Positions 1-7,082 of a stretch of DNA of 10,195 nt are shown here, piece after piece. How positions within the stretch are numbered: the first letter of the stretch is position 1; the number at the start of each line of letters is the position of its first letter. Origin of the DNA: an uncultured Thiotrichaceae bacterium (GTDB lineage: Bacteria > Pseudomonadota > Gammaproteobacteria > Thiotrichales > Thiotrichaceae); NCBI GenBank assembly GCA_938038645.1, contig CALHTA010000343.1:1-10195 (forward strand), read 5' to 3'. The position numbers and the translations under genes were made by a program. The notes beneath the pieces are model-generated. The model saw only the letters and a list, made by a program, of their open reading frames with translations, was not told the DNA's origin and made no database searches.

Positions 1-55
1 GGCCAAGATTTTAGGCGTTGTATTGAAGCGTAAAGACGATTATTACGATGAATAG
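1..55 (+). CDS. 3' end of an upstream gene, probably another antiporter subunit (partial)
   Basis: An open frame enters from the left edge (first whole codon at base 2) and ends at TAG 53-55. It gives a 17-residue charged tail, AKILGVVLKRKDDYYDE. The next gene's ATG at 48 lies inside it, an 8-bp overlap that suggests translational coupling within one operon. Because the next gene is a Mrp/complex I-type subunit, and such genes come in runs, the upstream gene is probably another membrane subunit of the same antiporter. That identity is inferred from context only. A stretch this short could stay open by chance, so even the reading frame is only moderately supported. Confidence 0.55.
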   Translation, partial: AKILGVVLKRKDDYYDE

Positions 56-1745
56 TTTAATACTCCCACCAGGATTCATCCTGATTATTGGCGGCTTACT
101 GCTTCCATTATTTTCTGCAAAATTAAAGCCCCTTGCAGCAATAATCTTTCCTCTACTAAGTCTAATGATGGTTTGGTTGGTAACGCCAGAGCATAATTTG
201 TTAATCGACTTTTTGGATTACGAATTATCGATGCTGCACTACACGGCTGAAGGTCGTATTTTTGCCACGGTATTTTGCCTAGCAGCAGGTATTGGCGCAC
301 TTTATGCCATCAAGCATGCTAGGACGCTGGAACTCAGTGCTGCTTTTGTTTATGCAGGCTCGGCGATAGGGGTCACTTTCTCTGGGGATTTAATTAGCCT
401 GTTTATATTTTGGGAAATCATGGCGATTGGCTCCACCCTCGTAATTTGGGCTAACTCGAGAGAAAACCCTTTAGCGGTCGGCGCAAGCATGCGATATTTG
501 CTAGTCCACCTTCTCGGTGGTGTGATACTAATGATTGGTATCACAGCCCACATTGCAAACACCGGTTCTAGTGAGATTGTTGCAATGAAAGCGGACAGCT
601 TTGCCACTTGGCTAATCCTCATCGGCTTCCTAGTTAATGCAGGTGCACCACCACTATCTTCTTGGATAGCCGACGCTTACCCTGAAGCCAGCCCAAGTGG
701 AACGGTATTTCTATCTGCATTTACCACAAAGACAGCCGTCTTCGCTTTATTGATGTGCTTCCCCGGTGAAACGGTACTGATTTACATCGGCCTATATATG
801 GTTTTCTACGGCATCATTTATGCACTACTGGAAAACGATATGCGACGCATTCTGGCCTACAGCATCGTCAATCAAGTTGGCTTCATGGTGGTTGCGATAG
901 GGATTGGCTCGGAGCTTGCGCTCAATGGTGCAGCAGCTCACGCTTTTGCCCATATAATTTACAAAGGCTTGTTACTGATGTCGGCGGGCAGTGTTTTGCT
1001 GATGACCGGCAAGCGCAAATGCACCGACCTTGGCGGCTTGTTCCAAACAATGCCAACGACAGCGATCAATGGAATTATTGGTGCCTTAGCAATCTCTGCG
1101 GTGCCGCTTACCTCAGGCTTTGTCACAAAATCTCTTGAGACTAGCGCTGCGGCTGATGCCGCTATGCCAGTTGTTTGGTTCTTGCTTGTTGCTGCATCAG
1201 CGGGTGTGTTCTTGCATGCTGGAATCAAATTCCCTTGGTTTGTATTCTTTCAAAAAGATTCTGGGTTGCGCCCACCTGATCCTCCATGGAATATGCGTTT
1301 AGCCATGTGGATCATGTCAGGGCTTTGCATCATTATTGGTATAGCACCTGCTCTAATATATGGCATTTTGCCCTATGCGCTAGATTACGAGCCTTACACA
1401 GCCGATCACGTCGTCACACAGATGCAGTTGCTGTTATTTGCAGGTTTCGCCTTCTTTGTTCTACTATCACTCATGAGGCGAACACTGACGATTAGCCTTG
1501 ATCTAGACTGGTTCTATCGAAAGTTAATACCGAATGCGGTGACAAAGTTACAGTCTGTTTATGAGGGCGTTATGCCACCATTGATGCAATACCTGAAACA
1601 GTTTAGTCAACGTCGATTTGAGCATCTGTTTGCTATTCATGGGCCTCAAGGCATATTTGCCCGTACATGGCCAAGTGCCAGCATGGTAATCTGGGTAGCC
1701 GTATTATTAGCGGCTTCGATGATTCTTTATTACATAGAGCTATAA
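48..1745 (+). CDS. Mrp/complex I-type proton-translocating membrane subunit (Na+/H+ antiporter subunit D-like)
   Basis: This 565-residue inner-membrane protein belongs to the proton_antipo_M family shared by MrpA/MrpD and NuoL/M/N, subunits that move protons or exchange cations for protons. It is hydrophobic throughout, with many predicted helices. Family hallmarks are visible: FWE at 121-123, giving the conserved acidic residue of the fifth-helix region; PDAYPEA-like ADAYPEASP at 208-216 followed by the helix lysine in TTKTAVFAL (Lys228); NDMRRILAYS at 263-272; HIIYKGLL at 302-309 with Lys306; and SGFVTKS at 356-362 with Lys361. After the family core comes a polar stretch (about 477-540) rich in Arg, Gln and aromatic residues, then a last helix at about 545-562. 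The start overlaps the preceding gene and no clear Shine-Dalgarno is seen, which suits translational coupling. The transported ion cannot be told from sequence. Family assignment is firm; the subunit letter is less so, because the rest of the operon is outside the window. Confidence 0.88.
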   Translation: MNSLILPPGFILIIGGLLLPLFSAKLKPLAAIIFPLLSLMMVWLVTPEHNLLIDFLDYELSMLHYTAEGRIFATVFCLAAGIGALYAIKHARTLELSAAFVYAGSAIGVTFSGDLISLFIFWEIMAIGSTLVIWANSRENPLAVGASMRYLLVHLLGGVILMIGITAHIANTGSSEIVAMKADSFATWLILIGFLVNAGAPPLSSWIADAYPEASPSGTVFLSAFTTKTAVFALLMCFPGETVLIYIGLYMVFYGIIYALLENDMRRILAYSIVNQVGFMVVAIGIGSELALNGAAAHAFAHIIYKGLLLMSAGSVLLMTGKRKCTDLGGLFQTMPTTAINGIIGALAISAVPLTSGFVTKSLETSAAADAAMPVVWFLLVAASAGVFLHAGIKFPWFVFFQKDSGLRPPDPPWNMRLAMWIMSGLCIIIGIAPALIYGILPYALDYEPYTADHVVTQMQLLLFAGFAFFVLLSLMRRTLTISLDLDWFYRKLIPNAVTKLQSVYEGVMPPLMQYLKQFSQRRFEHLFAIHGPQGIFARTWPSASMVIWVAVLLAASMILYYIEL

Positions 1746-1772
1746 CTTACTAATTAACAAGGGATTTTTATT

Positions 1773-2339
1773 ATGGGTTTATTAATCATCGGCGTTATAC
1801 TGTGGTCTGTTGTTCATCTGTACCCCAGCCTCTTTCCTGATCGCCGTAACCAATTAATTGAAAGGCTTGGCAGTAAGTATCAGGGCATATTCGCATTGAC
1901 GATCGTATTTAGTATTGTATTGATCGTGTTGGGATGGCGCTCTACCGTACCGAATCCTGTTTACGACGTTCCTAGCTGGGGACGTCACCTAAACATGTTT
2001 ACCATGTTTATCGCAATATTATTACTCGGGGCTGGAAGTACCACAGGGATTTCTCGAATCAAACAATACATTCGGCACCCCATGTTAACAGGGTTCATTA
2101 TTTGGGGTGTTGGGCACTTATTTGCTAACGGCGATATTCGTTCCGTCATTTTATTTGGCGGCATGACCATTTGGGGTATTGTTTCCTTATTCACCATTAG
2201 CCGTAATGAAGGTGCTTGGGTCAAGCCATCGGAAATTGCTGGGGTTAAACGGGAAGGGATATTACTTGGAATAACGGTCGTTTTGTATCTTGTGTTGTTT
2301 ATGTCACATCGCTGGTTTGCCGGTATGCCAATCGTTTGA
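1773..2339 (+). CDS. NnrU family integral membrane protein
   Basis: This 188-residue protein has about six membrane helices (roughly 1-18, 38-56, 71-92, 104-120, 122-142 and 160-178). It matches the NnrU family: an N-terminal helix with His15, RNQLIERLG followed by a YQGIF-like turn at 24-40, WGRHLN at 69-74, RHPMLTG at 101-107, and GHLFANGD at 114-121. NnrU was named from nitrite/nitric oxide reductase gene clusters, and the family is related to plant Z-ISO zeta-carotene isomerase, whose histidines bind haem b. The conserved histidines here are compatible with haem binding, but that is inference. The start has a good ribosome site, AAGGGA at 1759-1764, 8 nt before the ATG. It lies 27 bp behind the antiporter gene and is probably its last operon partner. 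No denitrification gene is present, so the historic name should not be read as a function. Confidence 0.87.
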   Translation: MGLLIIGVILWSVVHLYPSLFPDRRNQLIERLGSKYQGIFALTIVFSIVLIVLGWRSTVPNPVYDVPSWGRHLNMFTMFIAILLLGAGSTTGISRIKQYIRHPMLTGFIIWGVGHLFANGDIRSVILFGGMTIWGIVSLFTISRNEGAWVKPSEIAGVKREGILLGITVVLYLVLFMSHRWFAGMPIV

Positions 2340-2357
2340 GCTTAATAAACTATTAAA

Positions 2358-2384
2358 AAAAGCGAGTGAAAGTCACTCGCTTTT
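2358..2384. terminator. Bidirectional intrinsic terminator between convergent genes
   Basis: GCGAGTGA (2362-2369) and TCACTCGC (2373-2380) form a perfect 8-bp stem around the 3-nt loop AAG. Four further A-T pairs (2358-2361 with 2381-2384) extend it to 12 bp. An A run on the left and a T run on the right give a U tract on either strand. It sits 18 bp after the NnrU stop and 30 bp after the mqo stop, so it can serve both converging transcripts. Confidence 0.92.
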
Positions 2385-2414
2385 AATTATCTATTTTATT
2401 ACTTATTTAATTAC

Positions 2415-3911
2415 CTAAGCTTCGTACTGATCATCCAACTGCAGTGTGGTGAGCGTATGTTTACGCACTCTATGCAGCAACTCAGCATCTTGGCTTAACG
2501 ATTCGCCATAGGATGGAATCATTTGCTTCAAACGAACCTTCCAAGCCTCTTGCTGCAACTCATCCTTAAAGCTCTTCTCTAATACTTCAATCATCGTTTG
2601 TACTGCAGTTGAAGCACCTGGAGAAGCTCCTAACAGCGCTACTAGCGTTCCATCTTCAGAAGACACCACCTCAGTACCAAACTCGAGCTTACCGCCTTTC
2701 TCAGCATTTTTCTTGATGATTTGGACCCGTTGACCGGCATGAAGCAATTCCCAGTCTTCTGCCTTAGCTTCTTTGTAAAACAGCTGAAGTGTGTCCACTC
2801 GATTTTCAATAGTTTGCCGAGCTTCCTTAATCAGGTAGCGAGTCAAATCCATATTGTCGCGTGCGACTGACAGTAAAGGGATGAGATTATCCGGCTTAAC
2901 TGACTTGATCAGATCAAACACGGAGCCTTGCTTTAGGAATTTTGTAGTGAAGCCCGCAAAGGGCCCAAACAACAAAGCTTTCTTGCCACCAATGATACGA
3001 GTATCCAAATGTGGAACCGACATTGGTGGTGCACCAATCGGCGCTTTTCCATAAACTTTAGCTTGATGCTGGTTTACGATTTCGGGGTTATGACAAACTA
3101 ACCACTGCCCACTCACGGGGAAACCGCCATAACCTTTCGACTCAGGAATGCCCGACTTCTGCAACAACGGCAATGCACCGCCACCCGCACCTAAGAAAAC
3201 AAACTTAGCGCGCACAATTTTCAGCATATCTGTTTCGCTATGACGGATATGCACCTGCCATGACCCATCATCACGTTGATGAAGATCTTCAACGTTGTTG
3301 TTCAGCCAGAGATTGAAATTCTCTTTTTTGCGAAGGTTTCTAACAATGCTTCGAGAGATAACACCAAAATCAACGTCACTTCCGTAACGAACTCTGGTAG
3401 CGGCCACTTTCTGCTTTGGATCTCTGCCCTTCATTATCAGCGGGAACCATTCACGTAATACCTCAGGATCGTCTGAGAATTCCATATCCTTAAAAAGGTG
3501 ATGAACGTGCATGGCTTCATAGCGTCTACGAAGGAAGTCTACATTCCCTTCTCCCCAGACAAAGCTCATATGCGGCGTCGCATTAATAAACTTATTAGGC
3601 TCTGGGAGAATCTTTTGGTTTACAAGATACGACCAGAACTGCAAGCTTCTTTCAAATGCTGGATTAATGAATTCTGGCTTACCCGTATCCATACTTCCGT
3701 CTGCATTAACAGAGGTGTAGTTGAGCTCACAATAAGCTGCATGACCAGTACCCGCATTATTCCAACCACTCGTACTTTCTTGTGCGCCCTTACTTAATCG
3801 CTCAACCATTAACATGGATACATTAGGATCAAGTTCGTTTAACAAAGCCCCAAGGGTACTACTCATAGCACCCGCGCCGACTAGTAGAACATCTACCTGT
3901 TTATCTATCAT
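2415..3911 (-). CDS. mqo: Malate:quinone oxidoreductase (EC 1.1.5.4)
   Basis: Mqo is a peripheral inner-membrane FAD enzyme that oxidises malate to oxaloacetate and passes the electrons to quinone, bypassing NAD-dependent malate dehydrogenase. This protein has 498 residues, a normal length for the family. Near the N-terminus is the FAD-binding turn VGAGAMSSTLG (11-21), with an acidic residue ending the second strand (ERL, from Glu37). The family block WNNAGTGHAAYCELNYT follows at 50-66, and the late glycine-rich GASPGAS is at 428-434. There is no signal peptide or membrane helix, as expected for a protein attached to the cytoplasmic face. The ATG at 3911 has a weak GGAT ribosome site 5 nt upstream. 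The gene begins 25 bp after the sucA stop with no terminator between, so the two are very probably co-transcribed. Identity is secure. Confidence 0.96.
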   Translation of the reverse strand: MIDKQVDVLLVGAGAMSSTLGALLNELDPNVSMLMVERLSKGAQESTSGWNNAGTGHAAYCELNYTSVNADGSMDTGKPEFINPAFERSLQFWSYLVNQKILPEPNKFINATPHMSFVWGEGNVDFLRRRYEAMHVHHLFKDMEFSDDPEVLREWFPLIMKGRDPKQKVAATRVRYGSDVDFGVISRSIVRNLRKKENFNLWLNNNVEDLHQRDDGSWQVHIRHSETDMLKIVRAKFVFLGAGGGALPLLQKSGIPESKGYGGFPVSGQWLVCHNPEIVNQHQAKVYGKAPIGAPPMSVPHLDTRIIGGKKALLFGPFAGFTTKFLKQGSVFDLIKSVKPDNLIPLLSVARDNMDLTRYLIKEARQTIENRVDTLQLFYKEAKAEDWELLHAGQRVQIIKKNAEKGGKLEFGTEVVSSEDGTLVALLGASPGASTAVQTMIEVLEKSFKDELQQEAWKVRLKQMIPSYGESLSQDAELLHRVRKHTLTTLQLDDQYEA

Positions 3912-3936
3912 TGTCTATCCGTATAGCCTATAAAAA

Positions 3937-6774
3937 TCACATTAGCCCAAGCGTAGTGGCGATTATTTTTTCTTGTGCCACTTTATGCGCTTTATTACTA
4001 CCTTCTGCTGGAGCCGCCATTGAAGCACGCGTGAATGGCTTTAACTTAGCCTCTTCACCTAATGCTTCCCGGATATTTGGCTGAATGCTTAGCCATGCCC
4101 CTTGATTGAATGGCTCTTCTTGGCACCACTTGTAGAGCTCCACGTTAGGATACTTAGCCACAACTTCCAGTAAGTCATCTTTAGGGAAAGGGTATAACTG
4201 CTCTAATCGAATGATGGCAATATGCTTGATGTCGTTTTCACGGCGAGCTTCTAAAAGCTCGTAGTAAACCTTACCACTACATAAAACCAATTCAGTCACT
4301 GCTGACTTGTCCATATCATCGATTTCATCAATGACGTTCTGGAAACCGCGCTCAGTGTAATCAGCCATTTCATTGACCGCCTGAGGGTGCCTCAGTAGGC
4401 TCTTCGGTGTCATTACAATCAGAGGAATGCGCATTTCGCGCTTAATCTGACGTCGCAACATATGGAATATTTGAGCTGGCGTACTAGGTACACAAACCTG
4501 CATATTTTCTTGAGCGCATAGTTGCATAAAGCGCTCTAAGCGAGCCGAAGAATGCTCAGGCCCCATGCCTTCATATCCATGAGGGAGCAACATCACTAGA
4601 CCACAATGAAGCGCCCATTTTTGATGAGCCGAACTAATAAACTGGTCGATCACCATTTGCGCGCCATTGGCAAAATCACCAAACTGAGCTTCCCAAATAA
4701 CTAGCTTATCTGCCTCAGTGGTTGCATAACCATATTCAAATGCCAGAACCGCTTCTTCTGATAATAGAGAGTCGATAACAACAAACGATTTTGGATTGTC
4801 TGTAATGTGCTTAAGGGGCGTATGTAGATTTCCATTGTCTTGATCATGAAAAACCGCATGACGATGGAAAAACGTTCCTCGACCACAATCTTCACCGGAT
4901 AATCGAATAGGATTACCTTCTTCAAGAATCGAGGCGTACGCTAAGTTTTCACCAAACCCCCAGTCCGTTGGGATTTCAAGATTAGCCATTTGAACGCGCT
5001 TGCTATTAATAGCCTTAACACGCGCATTCATACGGAAATCGTCAGGCTTTTCGGTGATTTTTAAACCTAGTCTTTTAAACTGTTCTTCGGTAATTGTTGT
5101 ATCGACTTCAACATCCCATTTTGTATGCTTGAAGCGCTCCCAATTGATAGGGAAATCTTGTTGATGTTCACCCGGTGGAATCAGGTGAGGAACGGTTTCC
5201 CGCCCATCTTCCAATGCCTGCCTGTATTCAGCGATGTAACCATCAACTTCAGCCTGAGTTACCACACCTTTATCGATTAGCTGCTTGGCATAAAGCTCCT
5301 GAGCACGGGATAAACTTTTGATTTTTTTGTACATTAAAGGCTGTGTTGCCGATGGCTCATCAGCTTCATTGTGCCCGTGACGGCGATAACACACCAAATC
5401 AATGAAAACATCTTTCTTAAATTTCAAACGGTAATCAACCGCAAGACGCGTTACATTAACAACCGCTTCTGGGTCATCAGCGTTGACGTGAAACACTGGA
5501 GAGTTAACCATTTTGGCCAGATCTGTACAGTACTCCGTTGATCTAGCATCACTAATCGCGCTAGTTGTAAAACCGATTTGGTTATTAACAACGATATGAA
5601 TCGTACCGGATGTTTTATAGCCACGAGTAGCAGACATATTCAACATTTCCATGTTAACACCCTGCCCCGCTAACGCCGCATCACCATGAATAACGATCGG
5701 TAAAACCGCACGGCGTGCCTGTGTTTCTTCGCGACGATCCTGACGTGCACGAGATGCACCAACGACTACCGGGCCAACAATTTCAAGATGAGAAGGATTG
5801 AACGCCATCGCTAAGTGTACTGGTCCACCCGGTGTTTGCATGTCTGATGAGTAACCCATGTGGTACTTAACATCACCAGAACGGCCACCGTTATCGACAC
5901 TGCCTGCAAATTCATTAAACAACATTGCAGGTGACTTACCCATGATGTTGATCAGTACATTCAAACGGCCACGATGCGCCATGCCAATTACGACTTCGCG
6001 AGTGCCAAGCTCACCGGTATGCTGAATAAGCTCATCTAGAAGTGGAATTAAGCTGTCGCCGCCTTCTAATGAGAAACGCTTTTGACCTACATATTTAGAG
6101 TGTAAATAGCGCTCTAGCGTATCAGCAGCAATTAACTGTTTAAGCAAATACTTACGACGCTCAGAGTCAATGGGCGGATGGCGGTATGTATTCGTTAGAT
6201 TTCTCTGAATCCAACGCTTCTCTTCAGTATTAGAGATGTACATATATTGCGCGCCTGTGGTGTGACAATAAACACCTTCTAATTGAGCAATAATTTCTCT
6301 TAAAGTCGCATCACCTAGCTCAGCCATTGAACCACTGTTGAAAACCGTATCTAGGTCTGCTTCGCTCAAAGAATGAAACGCTAGCGTTAATTCCGGCATT
6401 TCAGTGACAGCACCCTGAGCTAAAGGATTGGTATTAGCTTTTACGTGACCATTAAATCGGTAGGCATTAATGAGCTGCAGCACTTTTACTTGCTTTTCTC
6501 TGTGCTCTGCATCTTCGCTCTGTGGAGCAGCTGCCTGTGCTCTTAACCCAAGGTTTCTAAACTGATCTCTCATTTTAGAATGACTTGGCTCACCACCGCC
6601 ATTTAGGCTTGGCTGATCGGGTAAGTCATCAAAATATCGACGCCAATTTTCAGAAACTGACTGAGGATCTTCAAGGTAAGATTCGTACATTGACTCCAGA
6701 TAAATGGCACTGTTGCCATCAAGCAGTGAATCTTTTTGCATTTTTTCGAATAAACTTTGCTGTGTTGTCGCCAT
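3937..6774 (-). CDS. sucA: 2-oxoglutarate dehydrogenase E1 component (EC 1.2.4.2)
   Basis: SucA is the thiamine-diphosphate E1 subunit of the 2-oxoglutarate dehydrogenase complex. It decarboxylates 2-oxoglutarate and transfers the succinyl group to the lipoyl arm of E2. At 945 residues it is close to the E. coli protein. The N-terminal E2/E3-docking segment is intact (YLESMYESYLEDPQSV at 25-40, then NWRRYFD). Further hallmarks are AHRGRLN at 266-272, the thiamine diphosphate region GDAALAGQG (364-372) through NNQIGFTTS (397-405), and the active-site loop RRHGHNEADEP (464-474). The C-terminal transketolase-like half carries GRGTFFHRHAV and LPHGYEGMGPEHSSAR. The MATTQQ start matches the family, but no Shine-Dalgarno is visible before it in an AT-rich leader. 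Its usual partner sucB is not downstream; mqo follows instead, and sucB lies divergently about 2.4 kb away. All motifs I checked are present, so the enzyme should be active. Confidence 0.97.
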   Translation of the reverse strand: MATTQQSLFEKMQKDSLLDGNSAIYLESMYESYLEDPQSVSENWRRYFDDLPDQPSLNGGGEPSHSKMRDQFRNLGLRAQAAAPQSEDAEHREKQVKVLQLINAYRFNGHVKANTNPLAQGAVTEMPELTLAFHSLSEADLDTVFNSGSMAELGDATLREIIAQLEGVYCHTTGAQYMYISNTEEKRWIQRNLTNTYRHPPIDSERRKYLLKQLIAADTLERYLHSKYVGQKRFSLEGGDSLIPLLDELIQHTGELGTREVVIGMAHRGRLNVLINIMGKSPAMLFNEFAGSVDNGGRSGDVKYHMGYSSDMQTPGGPVHLAMAFNPSHLEIVGPVVVGASRARQDRREETQARRAVLPIVIHGDAALAGQGVNMEMLNMSATRGYKTSGTIHIVVNNQIGFTTSAISDARSTEYCTDLAKMVNSPVFHVNADDPEAVVNVTRLAVDYRLKFKKDVFIDLVCYRRHGHNEADEPSATQPLMYKKIKSLSRAQELYAKQLIDKGVVTQAEVDGYIAEYRQALEDGRETVPHLIPPGEHQQDFPINWERFKHTKWDVEVDTTITEEQFKRLGLKITEKPDDFRMNARVKAINSKRVQMANLEIPTDWGFGENLAYASILEEGNPIRLSGEDCGRGTFFHRHAVFHDQDNGNLHTPLKHITDNPKSFVVIDSLLSEEAVLAFEYGYATTEADKLVIWEAQFGDFANGAQMVIDQFISSAHQKWALHCGLVMLLPHGYEGMGPEHSSARLERFMQLCAQENMQVCVPSTPAQIFHMLRRQIKREMRIPLIVMTPKSLLRHPQAVNEMADYTERGFQNVIDEIDDMDKSAVTELVLCSGKVYYELLEARRENDIKHIAIIRLEQLYPFPKDDLLEVVAKYPNVELYKWCQEEPFNQGAWLSIQPNIREALGEEAKLKPFTRASMAAPAEGSNKAHKVAQEKIIATTLGLM

Positions 6775-7082
6775 GATTAAATTTGATGCTGTTTAATTTG
6801 ATCGTTAGACCCATAGCCTATGAGCCACCTGTGTAGCGTATTCGATGCCAATAGGGCGAGTACCCACTTATTGGTATTTTGGTCGGGGATAATACCACTT
6901 CCCGTCGGATTAAACACCGTCTTAGCCATTGACTATTACTCAACTCAATTGAAACAAAAGTTACGCTACTATCTTCATGCATTACATACTGACATGCCCT
7001 GTCTTTTATTGCTTATCTAGCCGTCAAATGGTCGTTTTTACGCCATATCAACCATCAAACACTCAACCAAAACCTTGGATAA
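6775..7082 (-). promoter_or_regulatory. aceK-sucA intergenic region with probable sucA promoter
   Basis: This 308-bp gap holds no convincing gene. On the minus strand there is an extended -10 box, TG-G-TATTAT (TATTAT is the complement of 6889-6894, TG the complement of 6896-6897). No good -35 lies at normal spacing, which extended -10 promoters tolerate. Transcription would begin near 6882, leaving a leader of about 108 nt before sucA. Two inverted repeats cover this box (6872-6878 with 6891-6897; 6884-6889 with 6899-6904), and another lies in the predicted leader (6848-6853 with 6869-6874). No obvious intrinsic terminator follows aceK, so some sucA message may also come from read-through. 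The promoter call is by eye. Confidence 0.4.
6848..6904. repeat. Cluster of overlapping inverted repeats in the sucA upstream region
   Basis: Three imperfectly nested inverted repeats are packed into 57 bp. CCAATA (6848-6853) pairs with TATTGG (6869-6874), and GGG/CCC can pair inside it. TGGTATT (6872-6878) pairs perfectly with AATACCA (6891-6897) over a 12-nt loop. CGGGGA (6884-6889) pairs with TTCCCG (6899-6904) with one G-T wobble. The first two share bases 6872-6874 and the second and third interleave, so not all can form at once. They could be operator half-sites or alternative RNA hairpins. The pairing is seen in the sequence; the role is unknown and chance is possible. Confidence 0.35.

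Noticed and set aside
6820..7020. A 66-codon plus-strand open frame in the aceK-sucA gap
   Set aside because: It has no ribosome site and no recognisable family, opposes both neighbouring genes, and overlaps the probable sucA promoter; it looks like a chance frame.
7021..7082. A possible terminator just after aceK (around CCAAGGTTTTGG on the minus strand)
   Set aside because: The stem is only about four pairs and no U tract follows, so it does not qualify as an intrinsic terminator.
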